From Phymatolithon calcareum (taxonomy: Eukaryota > Rhodophyta > Florideophyceae > Hapalidiales): a stretch of DNA of 64,000 nucleotides. A model generated the notes under the pieces. The model was not told where the DNA came from. It did not search any database and saw only the letters and a program-made list of their open reading frames with translations. The position numbers and the translations under genes were made by a program. Position 1 is the first letter of the stretch; every line of letters starts with the position of its first letter. The stretch covers positions 372,001 to 436,000 of the forward strand of contig OZ345364.1 of assembly GCA_977006965.1 (NCBI GenBank), written 5' to 3'. Shown here in pieces: positions 10,498-21,539 of the stretch.

Positions 10498-10700
10498 GCA
10501 GAAGAAGACGTAGAAGAAAAGTAGATTTTTGTTGAAAAGTTACCAATACATCTGCTGACTCTAACTTATCTGGTGACAAGAAAATTTGGCTTGATTCTGT
10601 CCGGTGAAGAGTTTCTTATGGTGGGTGTTTCACGGTTCGGTAGTCTACAAAAAGCCATCTCTGGTCGTCTGAGGGGTCTCGAGAGGGAAAATTAGTCATG
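10498..10700 (-). mobile_element. LINE-C 3' UTR fragment
   Basis: On the minus strand it matches the family-C 3' UTR: a block equivalent to AGAGATGGCTTTTTGTAG, then GTAACTTTTCAACAAAAATC and a pyrimidine-rich TTC tail at the left end. No ORF remains. Confidence 0.7.
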
Positions 10701-10724
10701 CGGGGGTCCGATATGCTGGGGATG

Positions 10725-11090
10725 GATGGATGGATTTCTGTTTTGTTGAAGCTCCCTTAGTCAATTATCATTGCACCTGAGAGACTTTTCGTTGCGCTAC
10801 AGTCCTTCGGTTACGTTTTCATTTTGATTTCGGACATTTTCTTTGGACGGTATCAACTGCCATTTCCAGCATCTCTTTTTGAATATCGGAAAGTCGTTGC
10901 TTGGGCATTAAGTTTGAGATAACTGTGAGAGCTTCATCGAGTTCGGAATCTTCGTTTCTTGCTTGTTCTTGCCAGAGATATGGGAAGCGGTGAAATAACC
11001 AGTGCGTGCAAAGAAGCCTGTGCTTCGCTTTTTTGAGGGTGAGGAATGGATATGCTGGGGATAGTGTGAAAATATTCACATTTTTCATAT
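10725..11090 (-). mobile_element. LINE-G-like 3' end
   Basis: The minus strand has an open frame ending MLEMAVDTVQRKCPKSK-stop (frame 11088-10819), then a 3' UTR and a short (ATCC)n run. The same frame end and UTR recur on the + strand at 17325-17480 (ILEMAVDIVQRKCPKTT). Two dispersed copies sharing a 3' end and a simple-sequence tail suggest a retroposon. Its reverse transcriptase is not in the window. Confidence 0.55.
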
Positions 11091-12638
11091 TTTTCGTTTA
11101 TACAGCTCTCCAACTTTCCTTGCTCTGTTGTACGCGCTAAAATTATAATTAATGTGACATGATGTGAAATAATCAAATAACACATTTGATTAATCAAGGT
11201 AACATTGACTATTACTGTAATCAGCATTACTGATATTGATGGTCATCCCAAGTTGGGATTCTATTTTTGATTAGAATTCAATCTCTTTTCCTTTGTCCAC
11301 GTTTCCGTATGAAACGGGATTATCACAGTTGTACTGTACACTGATTATAAAACCAAATGCGAAATACGTTTTGTACCGTCAGGCTACGTCACGGATCCTA
11401 TCGAGATTTGTTTCCATAGAGTGCGTTCATTTGATTCAAACTTGGACCCCGAAGTTTGTCCACACAAATAGCAGTTATGCTTCGCTGGGTTGCCGTTCTT
11501 TCCTGCTCGCCGTCTGCTACTGTACTGTACTGTTACGATGAAGCTGTAAAGTTCCTGTGGTATGATAATTTTGGCTGTTTTCTCGCAGGGTGGAACACTG
11601 TCGATGATGCTCTCTCTTTCACAAAATAGATTTCAAGTTCATTTTTAAAATAAACTTGAGAAATCTATGATACTGTCTTGAGAGCCTGCATTGTCTATTG
11701 ACAATGCCAACATTGCCAAGTGCCGCCTAGCCGTTCATGAGAAACAAATCTCTTGGCATGTCGACACTGTAGGCTCGGTGGTCTACAACAACGGTGCAAT
11801 GCAAGCAACACTGCGGAGCTACACAAAGAACACTGTCATCGACGCCGATCGCGAGGGAAGAGGGCTAAAGTTATGCTCTTAATAGTCCCCATTTGGTATC
11901 ATAAGTTCTGTTTCAAAAATTGATCAAACTCTGACGAAGAATCATCAATCAGTGTTCATTTTTCGCCCTGTTGTCTCATGATGATGATGTTGTCGTACGT
12001 ACCACGCGCAGTCATTTCCTATCATATATATCACGACTGATTATTGATTAATCAGCTGTTTTCCAAAAATGTTTCTTAGTTTCTCAAATAATAAATATTT
12101 CTATCAGTGCTCCTAATGCACACCAATCATTCTCGTGGTATTTTTGCATAATATCCATATAAAATATGCATATTTGGCAAAAATACAAAAAAGTGTAATG
12201 AGTCCGCATCGAATAGATGATGATTACATCATGACAATACATCGAGAACAGCTCCAGATCCCAAAGTAGCGTCATCTTTGTAACGGAACTCTTGGCAAAA
12301 TATTGATATAATCTGCAGGCTCTAATGTCACTCTGTAGAGACTCTGATATATCGATAAAAACTGTAACATCCACTGGATCACAGGACAGTGTTGGATGAC
12401 AGTAATCTTTGAATCGAACGAACAATTCTGCCTCCATAGGATATTGATGCGCAACCCAACGAAAGCACCATTCGCATTGTGCTTGCACCCTGCACACCTT
12501 GCTTCATATTTTGCATCGTCGTCAACATTATCCATAACACAGTTTGAATTATGTGTTTTCAAAACGCACACCACCTCTGCTTACTCCTCAATTCACACCA
12601 CCCACCAGCTCACTCTCTCACTCACGCACAATCCCCAC
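11091..12638. other. AT-rich intergenic region
   Basis: No gene recognised. Contains several TACTGTA motifs, including overlapping copies at 11518-11529, and an imperfect hairpin at 11629-11667. A 137-residue minus-strand frame (12084-12497) has no motif and a low-complexity AT composition. Confidence 0.4.
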
Positions 12639-12639
12639 A

Positions 12640-12647
12640 ATAAATAG
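12640..12647 (+). promoter_or_regulatory. TATA-like box of surface-family gene 1
   Basis: ATAAATAG lies about 65 bp upstream of the ATG at 12710, behind a CT-rich stretch. Confidence 0.4.
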
Positions 12648-12709
12648 CCTTCGCGCCCCCTTGTCCCTCTCCCATCGCGTGATCGCCGCTCACACACTAC
12701 ACGACGGCA

Positions 12710-13867
12710 ATGGCGTCCTTCCTCGTGTTCCTGCTCGCCCTCACACTGCTCACCCTCTCCTCCGCTCGCACGTACCTCCAATGCGTGTGCTCCCCGTCAA
12801 ACCGCGGATTCCGCGACGGAGCCTATCAAGATTTGCGCAACGCGCGTGACGGCATGCACCAGCTTCGCGCAACATTGCTGCAGGACATGAAATCCGATCC
12901 TCAACTGACACCCACAAGCATCGAGCGTCGAATTTCGAAGGAGCTCTTCACGCTGTGGGAAAGCTGCATCCGCAACTTCAACTATGAAGAATGTGTGAAC
13001 GCCGATGCCGCCCTCCGTCTCGGCGAAGAGAAGAATAGTTGCTACCCTAATTGCGATACCTTCTGCAATTACAACGCGCAGACTTGGGTTAATCGCGCTA
13101 AGGGTGCCGACACACCTCAGTGCGACAAGGTGAAGGAATTCCGGTCGACCGAGTCGCAAATCCTGCAGGGAAAACCGGACAGAAAGTCTGTTGTTCGCCC
13201 CTCTCCGAGCAGTGTTCCTCCGCCTCCACCCGCTCCGAAACCAGCGGTGCAGAAACCGGCCCAGCAGAAGCCAGCGACACCCACACCAACTTCCATTGGT
13301 CCCACTGCTATTCCAATCAGGCAAGTGCCGCCGACGCGCACACCGACACCGGGCACTACCGCCACCGATGCCGTTCCCACGCCGCAAGGTAACACGACCG
13401 AAGTCGCGGACAGTCCGATGCCGTCGCCGATCACGGGTGATATCTTCGCCAATGAGCCGCCGGCTACGCGTAACGAGGGCTGTGTGGCCGTGGAGCATCT
13501 TCAGGGATATGTGTTGCAGCATCCGACACATCTTCGTCGCGCTGTGCTGTGTGCGCATGGTTTCTGTGCCACACCGAATCACGCTATCATTGTCGGAGGT
13601 GAGTTGACGAGTATGAAGAAACTTTGCTCTGCCAAGTGGAGCTGTGTGCGATCGGTCAAGATGGTGAATAACCTTAAGCTTGCTGCTAATCGTCGGGCAG
13701 TTGTTAACGAATTGATCACTGTCACACCGTATGATATTCGGTTCCCGAAGGCTGCTGTGTGGGCTGTGCAGATGCTTGAGGATATTGTTAACCTTGTTGG
13801 ATTCTCCGTTGCGGCCGGTAGCTTTGCTGTTGCTGCTTTCTTTGTGTCGTCTAAGATCTCGGCATAG
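12710..13867 (+). CDS. surface-family gene 1: secreted, membrane-anchored Cys-rich protein
   Basis: 385 residues, single exon. Residues 1-20 are a signal peptide (FLVFLLALTLLTLSSA). The N-domain starts with LQCVCSPSNRGFR and holds a helical segment, EECVNADAALRLG and a run of paired cysteines (CYPNCDTFCNYN). Residues about 150-250 form a Pro/Thr/Ala-rich linker, probably O-glycosylated. The C-domain from residue 256 (EGCVAVEHLQGYVLQH) continues with GFCATPNHAIIVGGELTSM, KWSCVRSVKMVNNLKLA and ITVTPYDIRFPK, and is the most conserved part of the family. Residues about 357-380 form a transmembrane helix with a five- to six-residue tail ending KISA. Closest relative in the window is the gene at 27534-28619. 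I do not recognise the family. It is probably a surface protein with both domains outside the cell; no catalytic motif is evident. Confidence 0.85.
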   Translation: MASFLVFLLALTLLTLSSARTYLQCVCSPSNRGFRDGAYQDLRNARDGMHQLRATLLQDMKSDPQLTPTSIERRISKELFTLWESCIRNFNYEECVNADAALRLGEEKNSCYPNCDTFCNYNAQTWVNRAKGADTPQCDKVKEFRSTESQILQGKPDRKSVVRPSPSSVPPPPPAPKPAVQKPAQQKPATPTPTSIGPTAIPIRQVPPTRTPTPGTTATDAVPTPQGNTTEVADSPMPSPITGDIFANEPPATRNEGCVAVEHLQGYVLQHPTHLRRAVLCAHGFCATPNHAIIVGGELTSMKKLCSAKWSCVRSVKMVNNLKLAANRRAVVNELITVTPYDIRFPKAAVWAVQMLEDIVNLVGFSVAAGSFAVAAFFVSSKISA

Positions 13868-14841
13868 GACTGTTGGATGAGGTAGAGGGGCACGTTATGG
13901 CTATTGAGTGTAATGTATAGCGAGCAGCAGCTGTTTTCGACGATGGTAAAGTTTTCCGATTCGCATCAGTATAAAGTCATTTCTTCTCGTGAAAACCTTG
14001 GTGACGCATGGCCGGTCGTACAAATATTACTGCAGGATTGTTAGCATTGTATTACGAGCCACGTCTCATGTATGTTTTTTGGAGGTTGCTAATGTCTCCC
14101 ACTACCACCCTTGAATTCTTTTCAGTCAGCCGTGGTGGGTTCATTTGCAATTGTGCAAAGAGTAATCTGGCTCCAAACATTCTGCACCTCCTTTCTGTCA
14201 ACCTGATTGCGTCGTACGATACACCCTATTGAGGAAACCTTACTTATCTTACCCGACGGCCTTCCTGTTGCTCTTAGATTCGTCAGTGGTCTGCTCCGCG
14301 CTAGGGTCGTCTGTCGAGTTTGATTCCCGGAAACTGAGTACAGGACTAGGAGAATAGGGAATAATTTCTTGACCCTCTATGAAGGAAATGTTGGACAACG
14401 GGAACACCGTAAAAAACGTATCAGGAAAGTGTCCCCTTTTCAGGACCATGGGCCCTGAAAAGGTATTCTAGCTCTCAAGAATAGTCTACTGTAAGAGCAA
14501 ATCTATTCTATCTCCAAAATGGAATCCGAGGAAGACCATTTGGAGATGATCATATCTATCGCGGATAGTATCTTCAAATTTTATGGGTATACCCATATAT
14601 CTCTTTCTCTATCTAGGAAAAATTTGAAGATGAGTATAGAGATAGAATGCTATAATTGGGTCCACGTGGGCAAATTATATTCGTCCACTTGGACATTACC
14701 ATTTTTAGCGGGAACTCATGGCCTTCCGCACCCCTTCAACTTTCTAATACTTGTAGTATTGCCCGTCCTAAAATGCACACAAACATATTCACGCACCGTG
14801 CGTCGACCGCCGGCACTGTTATTCTATGGCTCCCAACCCGA
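13868..14841. other. no gene recognised
   Basis: 3' flank of gene 1 and unique sequence. Holds a 14-bp palindrome ATGGGTATACCCAT near 14582 inside a larger loose inverted repeat (CTTCAAATTTT / AAAAATTTGAAG). No supported ORF. Confidence 0.4.
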
Positions 14842-15142
14842 CTTTTGCAAGGGGAGGAGGCCCCAGTGTTCGCCAGAAGAAGACGATGCTTTGGACCTTT
14901 CCTGGATTGCGATGTAGATCAAACGCCCGGAGTCCGATGCGGCGTACTTCTGTGAGAAATTTGAGGATGCTTATAAGACGCAGCCCGAGGCTGCTATTCC
15001 ACGACTGCCGCACATTTTGAACTGTCGCTGGGCGATCGTGCAGCGAGTGGCTCAGAAGTATCTAGCGTGCGACAAACTATACCGCGAGAACAAGGGTGCG
15101 TTATCAGCATCTTCTGGGTTTTTATGTGTCGAAGAGAGTTGA
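14842..15142 (+). pseudogene. Myb/NAM-associated-domain-like fragment
   Basis: One + frame reads SPEEDDALDLSWIAM, an in-frame TAG (14915-14917), then PESDAAYFCEKFEDAYK, LPHILNCRWAIVQRVAQKYL and finally a stop at 15140-15142. The spacing of an acidic ED..L..W start, F....Y and a later RW..VQ helix resembles the trihelix/NAM-associated domain common in Harbinger-type transposons and plant or oomycete repeats. One stop, no ATG and no partner transposase make this a remnant. The identification is by eye and tentative. Confidence 0.4.
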
Positions 15143-15817
15143 AGGTGACTTTTTTGCTTAATGAACAGTAATTCACATCTAAATAGGGGTATTGCTGAGT
15201 GTGAAGTCGGCTCTAATCTATTGCTCCGAACCAAAGGTGTAGATAAACTGGTTCACCGCAAATTCCGAATGAGTGGAATTAAGTCGGTAACCCTATTGGA
15301 GAAATTTCATTGCCTTGCAGTGTGCAAATAAAAATCTGGCAACTTCCACAAGCCGCATCAAAAATAATACCAGGAAAGAAGGCGATGAGAATAAGGGCAT
15401 TGTACAGATGGATCATCAGTGCCTCCCTACTAAGGGGATGCTAATATGTGTCCCCTGTACACTCGTAGTTGCACTGCTGAATACTAGACGGCATTCGACA
15501 CTCAGAACTATCTCAACTTGTCGGCTTACCGTTTTCGGCACTGTGAGATGTACAATACAGTAGCTAAAATGGGTTGAAACCCAGGATCAGCACCTTCCAT
15601 TCGTCCCACATTCCTGCGCAGTCACCGAGAAACAGAACAGGCGGTGCACCTGTTCTGTGTCATCTCCTCTGAAACAGAGCTTCTTAAATACCGAATAAGA
15701 CTGGAAGTAACGCCTGAACCTCGCATACTGTCCGCCCCTCTTATTACACATCGTGATGACGTAGTGAATCCGCTTGCATTTTTGTATTACTTTCTTGGTA
15801 AAAATAATATATGGGAA

Positions 15818-15851
15818 AATATTGATGCTATCTATAGATAGCATCAATATT
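15818..15851. repeat. 34-bp perfect palindrome
   Basis: Arms of 17 bp with no loop (AATATTGATGCTATCTA and its complement). Flanking GGG and CCC extend the pairing past one unpaired A. Too AT-rich for a typical terminator hairpin, and no gene ends here. Confidence 0.9.
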
Positions 15852-16084
15852 CCCGCAATCATGGGGCCACTCAAATCAATACACGTCCTACAGTGGGATA
15901 TAGATTGGGATTATGATTCGGATACTGGATAGACTTGCGCTGCGCATCTCTATCGTCAAAAGATTAAAAAGCCACTATTATTTTGCAATTTTGAAGATAT
16001 GAATAGACTTGCTCTAATCCTTCTATCGAGAATCTTTCGTGAGATAAACATATTGTCCATGCTACGAGTTGTCCCGTTATGCTT

Positions 16085-16144
16085 TTATTGCGACTAAAAG
16101 AAAATTTGATGGATGTCCATTACCTGCGGAATGCGGCTAAAACT
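16085..16144 (+). repeat. 61-bp dispersed repeat, copy 1
   Basis: Almost identical to the reverse complement of 25079-25142 (shared core GGATGTCCATTACCTGCGGA). There is no coding frame. See the second copy. Confidence 0.75.
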
Positions 16145-16238
16145 CCCGTTCGCTGTTCGATCCCTACCTAGTCGGTTTTTCTTGGGCAGCTAAACACATG
16201 AGGATATTTTGCAAGCCGCAAAAATGTTATGGCGAGCT

Positions 16239-16676
16239 CTATTCGTCAAGAAGAACACGGGATGCATCCGTGCTGGAAAGTGACGCGTCGTCCATGTAGC
16301 CATCTTCTTCTTCCGCCAGAACAGTCATCTTGTCTCCATGATTGTTGCTTGAATGGCGCACGTGCGTTGCATGGAATTTTACTTCGCCATCTTCTTCATC
16401 TTCGTGCACACGATTGATCTTGTCGCCTTGATAGTTGCTTGCATTGCTTAATTCATTGTGGCCATCTTCTTCCTCATCTTCGGCACGACCAGTCGTCATG
16501 TCGTCTTGATTCTTTCTTGGCGGTTTGGATGGATGGACAATGGGCGGTTGCTGGGGACGAAAACTTCTTAAGTAGCCCTCAGATGGCTCTGAATGCTTCG
16601 ATTCGCGGTGCGTGTGTTTGGACACGTGAGTGTCGAAACACGCGAGATTGTGCGTTTGTTCTGCAAAAATAGCCAC
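16239..16676 (-). pseudogene. acidic repeat protein remnant
   Basis: A 145-codon open frame without an ATG start at its beginning; the first in-frame ATG is inside, at the MTTGRAEDEEEDG segment. It holds about three units of roughly 28 residues built on GDK....EDEEDG and SN (for example GDKINRVHEDEEDG and GDKMTVLAEEEDGY), so the amino-acid repeat seems real and not random. The upstream part overlaps a duplicated 130-bp DNA segment. It could be a degenerate gene end or an exon whose start lies elsewhere. Function unknown. Confidence 0.35.
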
Positions 16677-16717
16677 ACAGCTCAGCCTGGAGGTCCCGTG
16701 AGTGGCTTAGGTTCTGT
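16588..16717. repeat. 130-bp direct repeat, copy 1
   Basis: Starts TCTGAATGCTTCGATTCGCG and ends in the GGAGGTCCCGTGAGTGGCTT block. The second copy is at 16960-17087. A third, short echo (GGAGGTCCACTGAGTGGCTT) lies near 16755. Confidence 0.85.
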
Positions 16718-16959
16718 GTCTTCGTGTCGCAAAATAGCATTTCGGTGCAGAATGGAGGTCCACTGAGTGGCTTACTTTGGCAAATTCGAGGTTTGGGATA
16801 AGCACTCTCACGAAGACCAGAAGTAAGGGATCTTAAGATCAGGCGGCTCCTTTTCGCATACTGTAACTGTATAGCAAATTCGGAGACAGTCTTCCTGACT
16901 CTGGATAAATTCATTTTTCTGGAAATACAAACAAACTACTGGCCGACACGATGCCGTGG

Positions 16960-17087
16960 TCTGAATGCTTCGATTCGCGGTGTGTCTGTTTGGACACGTG
17001 AGTGTCGAAACACGTGACTGTGCGTTCGTTCGGCAAATATAGTAACTCAGCTCAGCCTGGAGGTCCCGTGAATGGCTTAGTTTCTGC
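16960..17087. repeat. 130-bp direct repeat, copy 2
   Basis: About 88-90% like 16588-16717, offset by 372 bp and in the same orientation. The period suggests a local tandem duplication of about 370 bp that has since diverged between the copies. Confidence 0.85.
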
Positions 17088-17324
17088 GGTGATACGGTAC
17101 ATTTGTACGGCCAAAATCAACACAATACTTTCTTCACATTGCAGCATTCTGAAATTTTGGATAAAACAGAATGCAACGTTTTCTGGAGGCCATAGTTAGA
17201 AACAATTTCAAGGCAACTATCCACCCAAAGGATCGCATGCTATACTAAAGGGGTACGATCGCGCCCGCTGTTTTGTCGCTGTCCAAATGCGGTCGCTTTT
17301 TCCTCTCGCGACTGTACACCGCAA

Positions 17325-17480
17325 AAGAGATACTGGAAATGGCAGTTGATATTGTCCAAAGAAAATGTCCGAAGACAACTACTTAATGAAAACGTAAGCA
17401 AAGGATTGTAGAGCAACGAAAAGACTCTCAGGTGCAATGATAATTGAAAAAGGGAGCTTCAATTAAGCAGAGATCCAATT
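17325..17480 (+). mobile_element. LINE-G-like 3' end, second copy
   Basis: Encodes ILEMAVDIVQRKCPKTT-stop followed by a 3' UTR (AGGTGCAATGATAATTG and GGGAGCTTCAA) matching the minus-strand copy at 10725-11090. It is 5'-truncated just upstream of the shared helix. Confidence 0.55.
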
Positions 17481-17799
17481 GGATTAATCCTGTACACCGC
17501 ACAACTCGGATCGCGATCGTCATGGTGCTCGTAGTAGGTGATCTGTTGGGCCACATAGGAACTTGTCTCTCGATTGTCTATGAGCTGTCCCTGCTGTGCG
17601 TTGAGGTGTTAGGTTCGTTGCGCCACATTTATACAAATACAGTCTCAATTGACAGTTTGTATCTTTGCATATTCTGGGCAGGTCATCAAGAATGTCGACG
17701 ATATTTAGGAGTACTGTATTTCGTGTTCTGAGGGGGACCAGAGCAAAAAACGAAGTCCCGTTATGTAAATATGGCGCGTGGTGAGTATTGTCTCTTTCT

Positions 17800-17980
17800 G
17801 GGATATTTGATGATTTTATTTTGAGAGCTCCCAAAGCCTCACCTTGGAGTAACGGGGCAGCTCTTGCCATATTCTCTAAGCTAAAGTCCTCTGACTACTC
17901 AACACGTTCTTGATTCGTAATTCTCTCCCAACAAGAGCTCCTGTGAGTCTCTTGCACTCAAACTCAATTTCTGTACTCAT
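17800..17980 (-). mobile_element. LINE-A 3' fragment
   Basis: Begins GGGATATTTGATGATTTTAT, the reverse complement of the family-A 3' terminus, and is nearly identical to 48014-48194. On the minus strand it keeps the end of the C-terminal domain (LTGALVGRELRIKNVL type) and the 3' UTR. Confidence 0.8.
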
Positions 17981-18746
17981 CTCGTTATGCCCGGCGATGA
18001 CATGCCGACGAAATGAAAGAAACTGTAAGGTTGGCGGAAAGCTCTGGTTCTATCGCGAGTCGCGATAAATGTCCCCCACGCACCCAAATCGTGTCTTTCT
18101 TTTTCTCTGCCGATAGTATAAAGGTAGTTTTTAACCATCCCGGTTGAGAGAACTGGATGTTTTCTGGTCTTGGCTCTACTGCTCGGATCGCACAAGCGCG
18201 TTAGTCCCTTCGACCCACTCGCACTCTGTCCTACGGGTACAATGGCCTTTCCTAGCAATCTAGTACGGCGAAAGTCGCCCACATCGCACTCCAATATTTC
18301 CATTCGACTTTGTGTATTCATACTAAGTTCGAAGACCAAGCCAAGTCCGCTGTTTGATGACGGCGCCAACATCGCTCGTCTCAGCATTCTTTTCCTTCTT
18401 TTCGTTTCTTTCTTCGTCAATCAGCGTCTCTAACACACCAGCGTTGCCGCCGTTAAGCTCTCAGAGACCCGAAACGCGACTCCTCGCGCTCACATCTAGC
18501 CAATTCTACCGCTGGAGTTCGAGGCTGTGAGATCGAGCATCAAACAGTCAAATACATCTGGCCAAGCATTGCAGGGGACTACATCACCCTCCACTTTAGC
18601 CTGAGTCACGCAATGCAAAATGGCAGATCATGTACCGGACATTGGGCACTAGTTTAATAATGTATACAATAATGAAATATATATCCCCACACTGCAAAGA
18701 CTACCCACAATACCCTACACGAAAACCGAAATAGACAAACGAAACT
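17981..18746. other. no gene confidently recognised
   Basis: A minus-strand frame over 18420-17977 has no ATG at its start. It contains ILECDVGDFRRTRLLGKAIV, vaguely like a C2-domain strand pair, but is too short to name. Treated as intergenic. Confidence 0.35.
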
Positions 18747-19793
18747 CTATTGATCACGAGAAAGCTTTCCAGCAACCAAGACACCAATCGTAGCGACGCC
18801 GCCAAGCGCCACGGAAACTGCAACAAGATTACGCACATCCTCCAGCATTTGCACAGCCCATATTGCCCATTTCGGGAATCGAATATCGTACGGAGTGACA
18901 GTAATAAACTCATTAACAACCGCGCGTCGATTCACCGCAAGCTTCAGATTATTCACCAACTTCACCGACCGCACACACTCCCACTTCCCCGCGCACAGCA
19001 TCTTCATACTCGTCATCTCTCCCCGCACAATGATGGCATGATTCGGCGTGGCACAAAACCCCCGTCCGCACAGTACGGGTCGCATTAGATGCGGCCTATG
19101 CTGCAGCACATATCCCTTGAGATGTTCCACAGCCACACACCCCTCACGACGAGTGGGCGGCGGTTCCTTGACGTCACCCGAGATGGGCATCTCCGTAATG
19201 GGTACGCCGCTGGAATTCGTCCCACTCCCGCCATTGTTCCCCGACGTCACGGAAGGCGGCGGTGAAATCTGAGGGATATTCTCAGCGGGAGGTCCCGGAT
19301 TGCGATTCACAGCCGACGGCCGGACATCATTACCTGCGGCAGGCCCATTGAGCAGATCTTGATCGGTGGTGCGGAATCTGGAGATGGCGTCACAGGCAGG
19401 GTTGAGCATTCCGGCGGCGAAATTCTTCCACGTTCCGCGGTCGTATTTGCACATGGAGGCACACTCCGATCCACCACATGCACCGACACGAAGGGCGGCG
19501 TCAGCGTTGACGCATTCTTCGGCACTGTGGCTGCCAACGCAATTGTTCCACAGGTCGATTGCCTTTTCGTAGGTGAGACGGTCGATTTCTGCCTCGGAAC
19601 GACGTTCGGATTTCCAATTCGCAACCTCGTCGCGTAGATCAAGCACGGCTTGCTGCAGTTCTTCCAGTACGGACACGCGGTAGCCGCGGTTAGAGGGCGA
19701 ACAGGCGCAAGTTATGTATTGCGGACCGGCGAGATTCTGAGCCACGCACACGGCCGCCAGGAGGAGGAAGCAAAGATGGAGGAGGGAGGGCAT
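18747..19793 (-). CDS. surface-family gene 2: secreted, membrane-anchored Cys-rich protein
   Basis: 348 residues from the ATG at 19793, chosen because it begins a signal peptide (MPSLLHLCFLLLAAVCVAQ) and sits about 64 bp from a TATA-like box; the frame stays open 106 codons further upstream without support. The N-domain carries CACSPSNRGYR, EECVNADAALRVG and CASMCKYDRGTW. The linker is Pro/Asn/Gly-rich and short. The conserved domain begins near residue 217 (EGCVAVEHLKGYVLQH), with GFCATPNHAIIVRGEMTSM and PYDIRFPKWAIWAVQMLED, followed by a membrane helix and a short basic tail (KLSRDQ). Its 5' half is the closest match to the 5' half of the neighbouring pseudogene. Function unknown; probably displayed at the cell surface. 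Confidence 0.85.
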   Translation of the reverse strand: MPSLLHLCFLLLAAVCVAQNLAGPQYITCACSPSNRGYRVSVLEELQQAVLDLRDEVANWKSERRSEAEIDRLTYEKAIDLWNNCVGSHSAEECVNADAALRVGACGGSECASMCKYDRGTWKNFAAGMLNPACDAISRFRTTDQDLLNGPAAGNDVRPSAVNRNPGPPAENIPQISPPPSVTSGNNGGSGTNSSGVPITEMPISGDVKEPPPTRREGCVAVEHLKGYVLQHRPHLMRPVLCGRGFCATPNHAIIVRGEMTSMKMLCAGKWECVRSVKLVNNLKLAVNRRAVVNEFITVTPYDIRFPKWAIWAVQMLEDVRNLVAVSVALGGVATIGVLVAGKLSRDQ

Positions 19794-19856
19794 GGTGCGA
19801 GAGTGGTGTCGTCGGGTACGGTTGACAGGGACAAGTTGTGAAGTGTAGGAGGATTG

Positions 19857-19864
19857 TTTATGCA
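19857..19864 (-). promoter_or_regulatory. TATA-like box of surface-family gene 2
   Basis: TGCATAAA on the minus strand lies about 64 bp upstream of the ATG at 19793. Confidence 0.4.
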
Positions 19865-21539
19865 GTTGGGATGGGTGTCGACGTGGGGGTTGTGTGAGAG
19901 GCGACGTGGCGGCAGGAAGTTGCCGGCGTGTCGAAAAAATCTGGGCAGGACGGATTCCACTGCCATGGCAAGGATGCCGGTGGGGTGGAATCGGTACTGG
20001 GATTTGCATGCATGCCATGGAGCGGTTGTTTGAAAGAGGATATTCAAGGTGTATATCATTGAGTTGCTGTAAATGAGAGTAGTGTGTATTGATCAATTCA
20101 AGCGGTGGCATGAGTGTGTGTGGCCTGTTTCAAAGACTGTTAGGGAATGCGTGCATTGTCATGCTTTTCAGCGGCATTGCGATCCGCGAATCACAATGCT
20201 GCAGGTCAGTGGGGAGGCGCGGCAACAAGTCAGAAACCGTATCTAGCGAGCTGTTCGCCAGAATGTCGGTTAACGCCTTCGTCAGCATTCTGCCGCACGT
20301 GCGCAGAACAGACCAGAGTTAGCTGAGCTGTACAACAGATCTTCGTACATGGCACATGCGGCAGATTGCAGCGCTGTTGGAGCTATTGTTAGGCGTACAT
20401 GAACGAGAGCGGCGCACTGTGTGCAGCGATCAGAATGAATTTAGTAGTATCATAGTTTGTGTCCACGAGTTTTTGAACTGTTGCGGTCGAGCAGCGTCAG
20501 ATAGGCGCGAGGCAATAGTTGTGTACTCACTGTTCTCAGAAGTGTTTCTTACTCTATCCACTCTGTTCCGAACACCAACACAACGGCCTATTTGAATTGC
20601 GGCTCTTCTTGCAGACGGAACGTGCTCTGCCAACGATGGCGAACTAAATCGAGTGTTGTCTAACGATAAAAATAAGCTGCAGAATAACAACTCTTAAGGA
20701 CCTACTGTACATCCCAATCTTAGATTTTCACTTTTATTTTTTATGAGCTTGGCAATCCGAGAAGCTCATTGGACACTTTCAGTTATGGCAGTACATAATT
20801 GGCTAAGCAAAAAAAAAGTCCTCGCGCCGTGGAAACTTTTTCTAGAAATTCTCAGCAGAGGGTTCCTTCGAAAATCGGGACAGCTCCTTAAACGCGCAGT
20901 TTAAGACCACTTTCTGATCCGCTCTTCGCATTTCGAAAACTATTATAGAAAGCCAAGAATGTAGGTTATCCAAAAATCAAAAAAAAATCAAAGAAAGGGG
21001 ATGAAATAAGGAGTGTAGAGCACTTTTCGTAATTCTGATCTTGAAAAAGAATCGCCTACAAAGATGGACAATTATCTCGAAAAGGACTTGATGAATTTCT
21101 TATTGCCTCGGTCAAAAGTTTCGAATGGTTGTAGACTACCACAGGAATACTGCAAATTTGGTAAAATCGAACGTCTAGGTGGCAAACAAGTTCGCGCCGC
21201 GAGACCGAAAGTTTTTTAAAATCGGCAAAGGAACAGTCGAAAAATATTCTAAAATTCACGTTGCGCCCCGACGAGAAGCTGAAACTGTTCGAAGGAAACA
21301 CAGTAAGCATTTTTCTGTAATGATTGATTAGAGCCGAATATTGGATACTTTTGCTGACTTCATATTTGAAAATATTTCACTTGTTTCTACACATTTTCTT
21401 GAAACTGGATACAGTCCCGTCGGTGCAAACGACATAATTAAAATTTTCATCCAGTTTAGGAGCATTGTTTCGGCCAGTGAGAGCGCTTCAAAGATGGGGA
21501 AGTAGGTCCTTAAACACACACGTTGAGAGGGTACTGTAG
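19865..21539. other. intergenic, no gene recognised
   Basis: No supported ORF on either strand. Contains TACTGTA motifs near 20703 and 21532. The sequence is AT-rich from 20700 onward with short A-runs. Confidence 0.4.

Larger units (their letters stand above)
15143..16238. other. no gene recognised
   Basis: Only short overlapping frames. Contains the 34-bp palindrome at 15818-15851 and the dispersed repeat at 16085-16144, listed separately. Confidence 0.4.

Noticed and set aside
12797-13582. 261-codon antisense frame inside gene 1
   Set aside because: Shadow of a GC-rich coding sequence; the sense strand has signal peptide, conserved domains and family support.
13475-13770. Hint/hedgehog-like reading of the conserved domain (ATPNH resembling a TPxH block)
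   Set aside because: No N-terminal splicing-type Cys block and no final HN motif; the resemblance is a single short motif.
17977-18420. Possible C2-domain protein on the minus strand
   Set aside because: No ATG at the frame start, no full C2 pattern, and the left end overlaps LINE-A sequence.
19794-20111. 106-codon upstream extension of surface-family gene 2
   Set aside because: The frame is open, but the ATG at 19793 starts a signal peptide shared by the family and has a TATA-like box at the usual distance.
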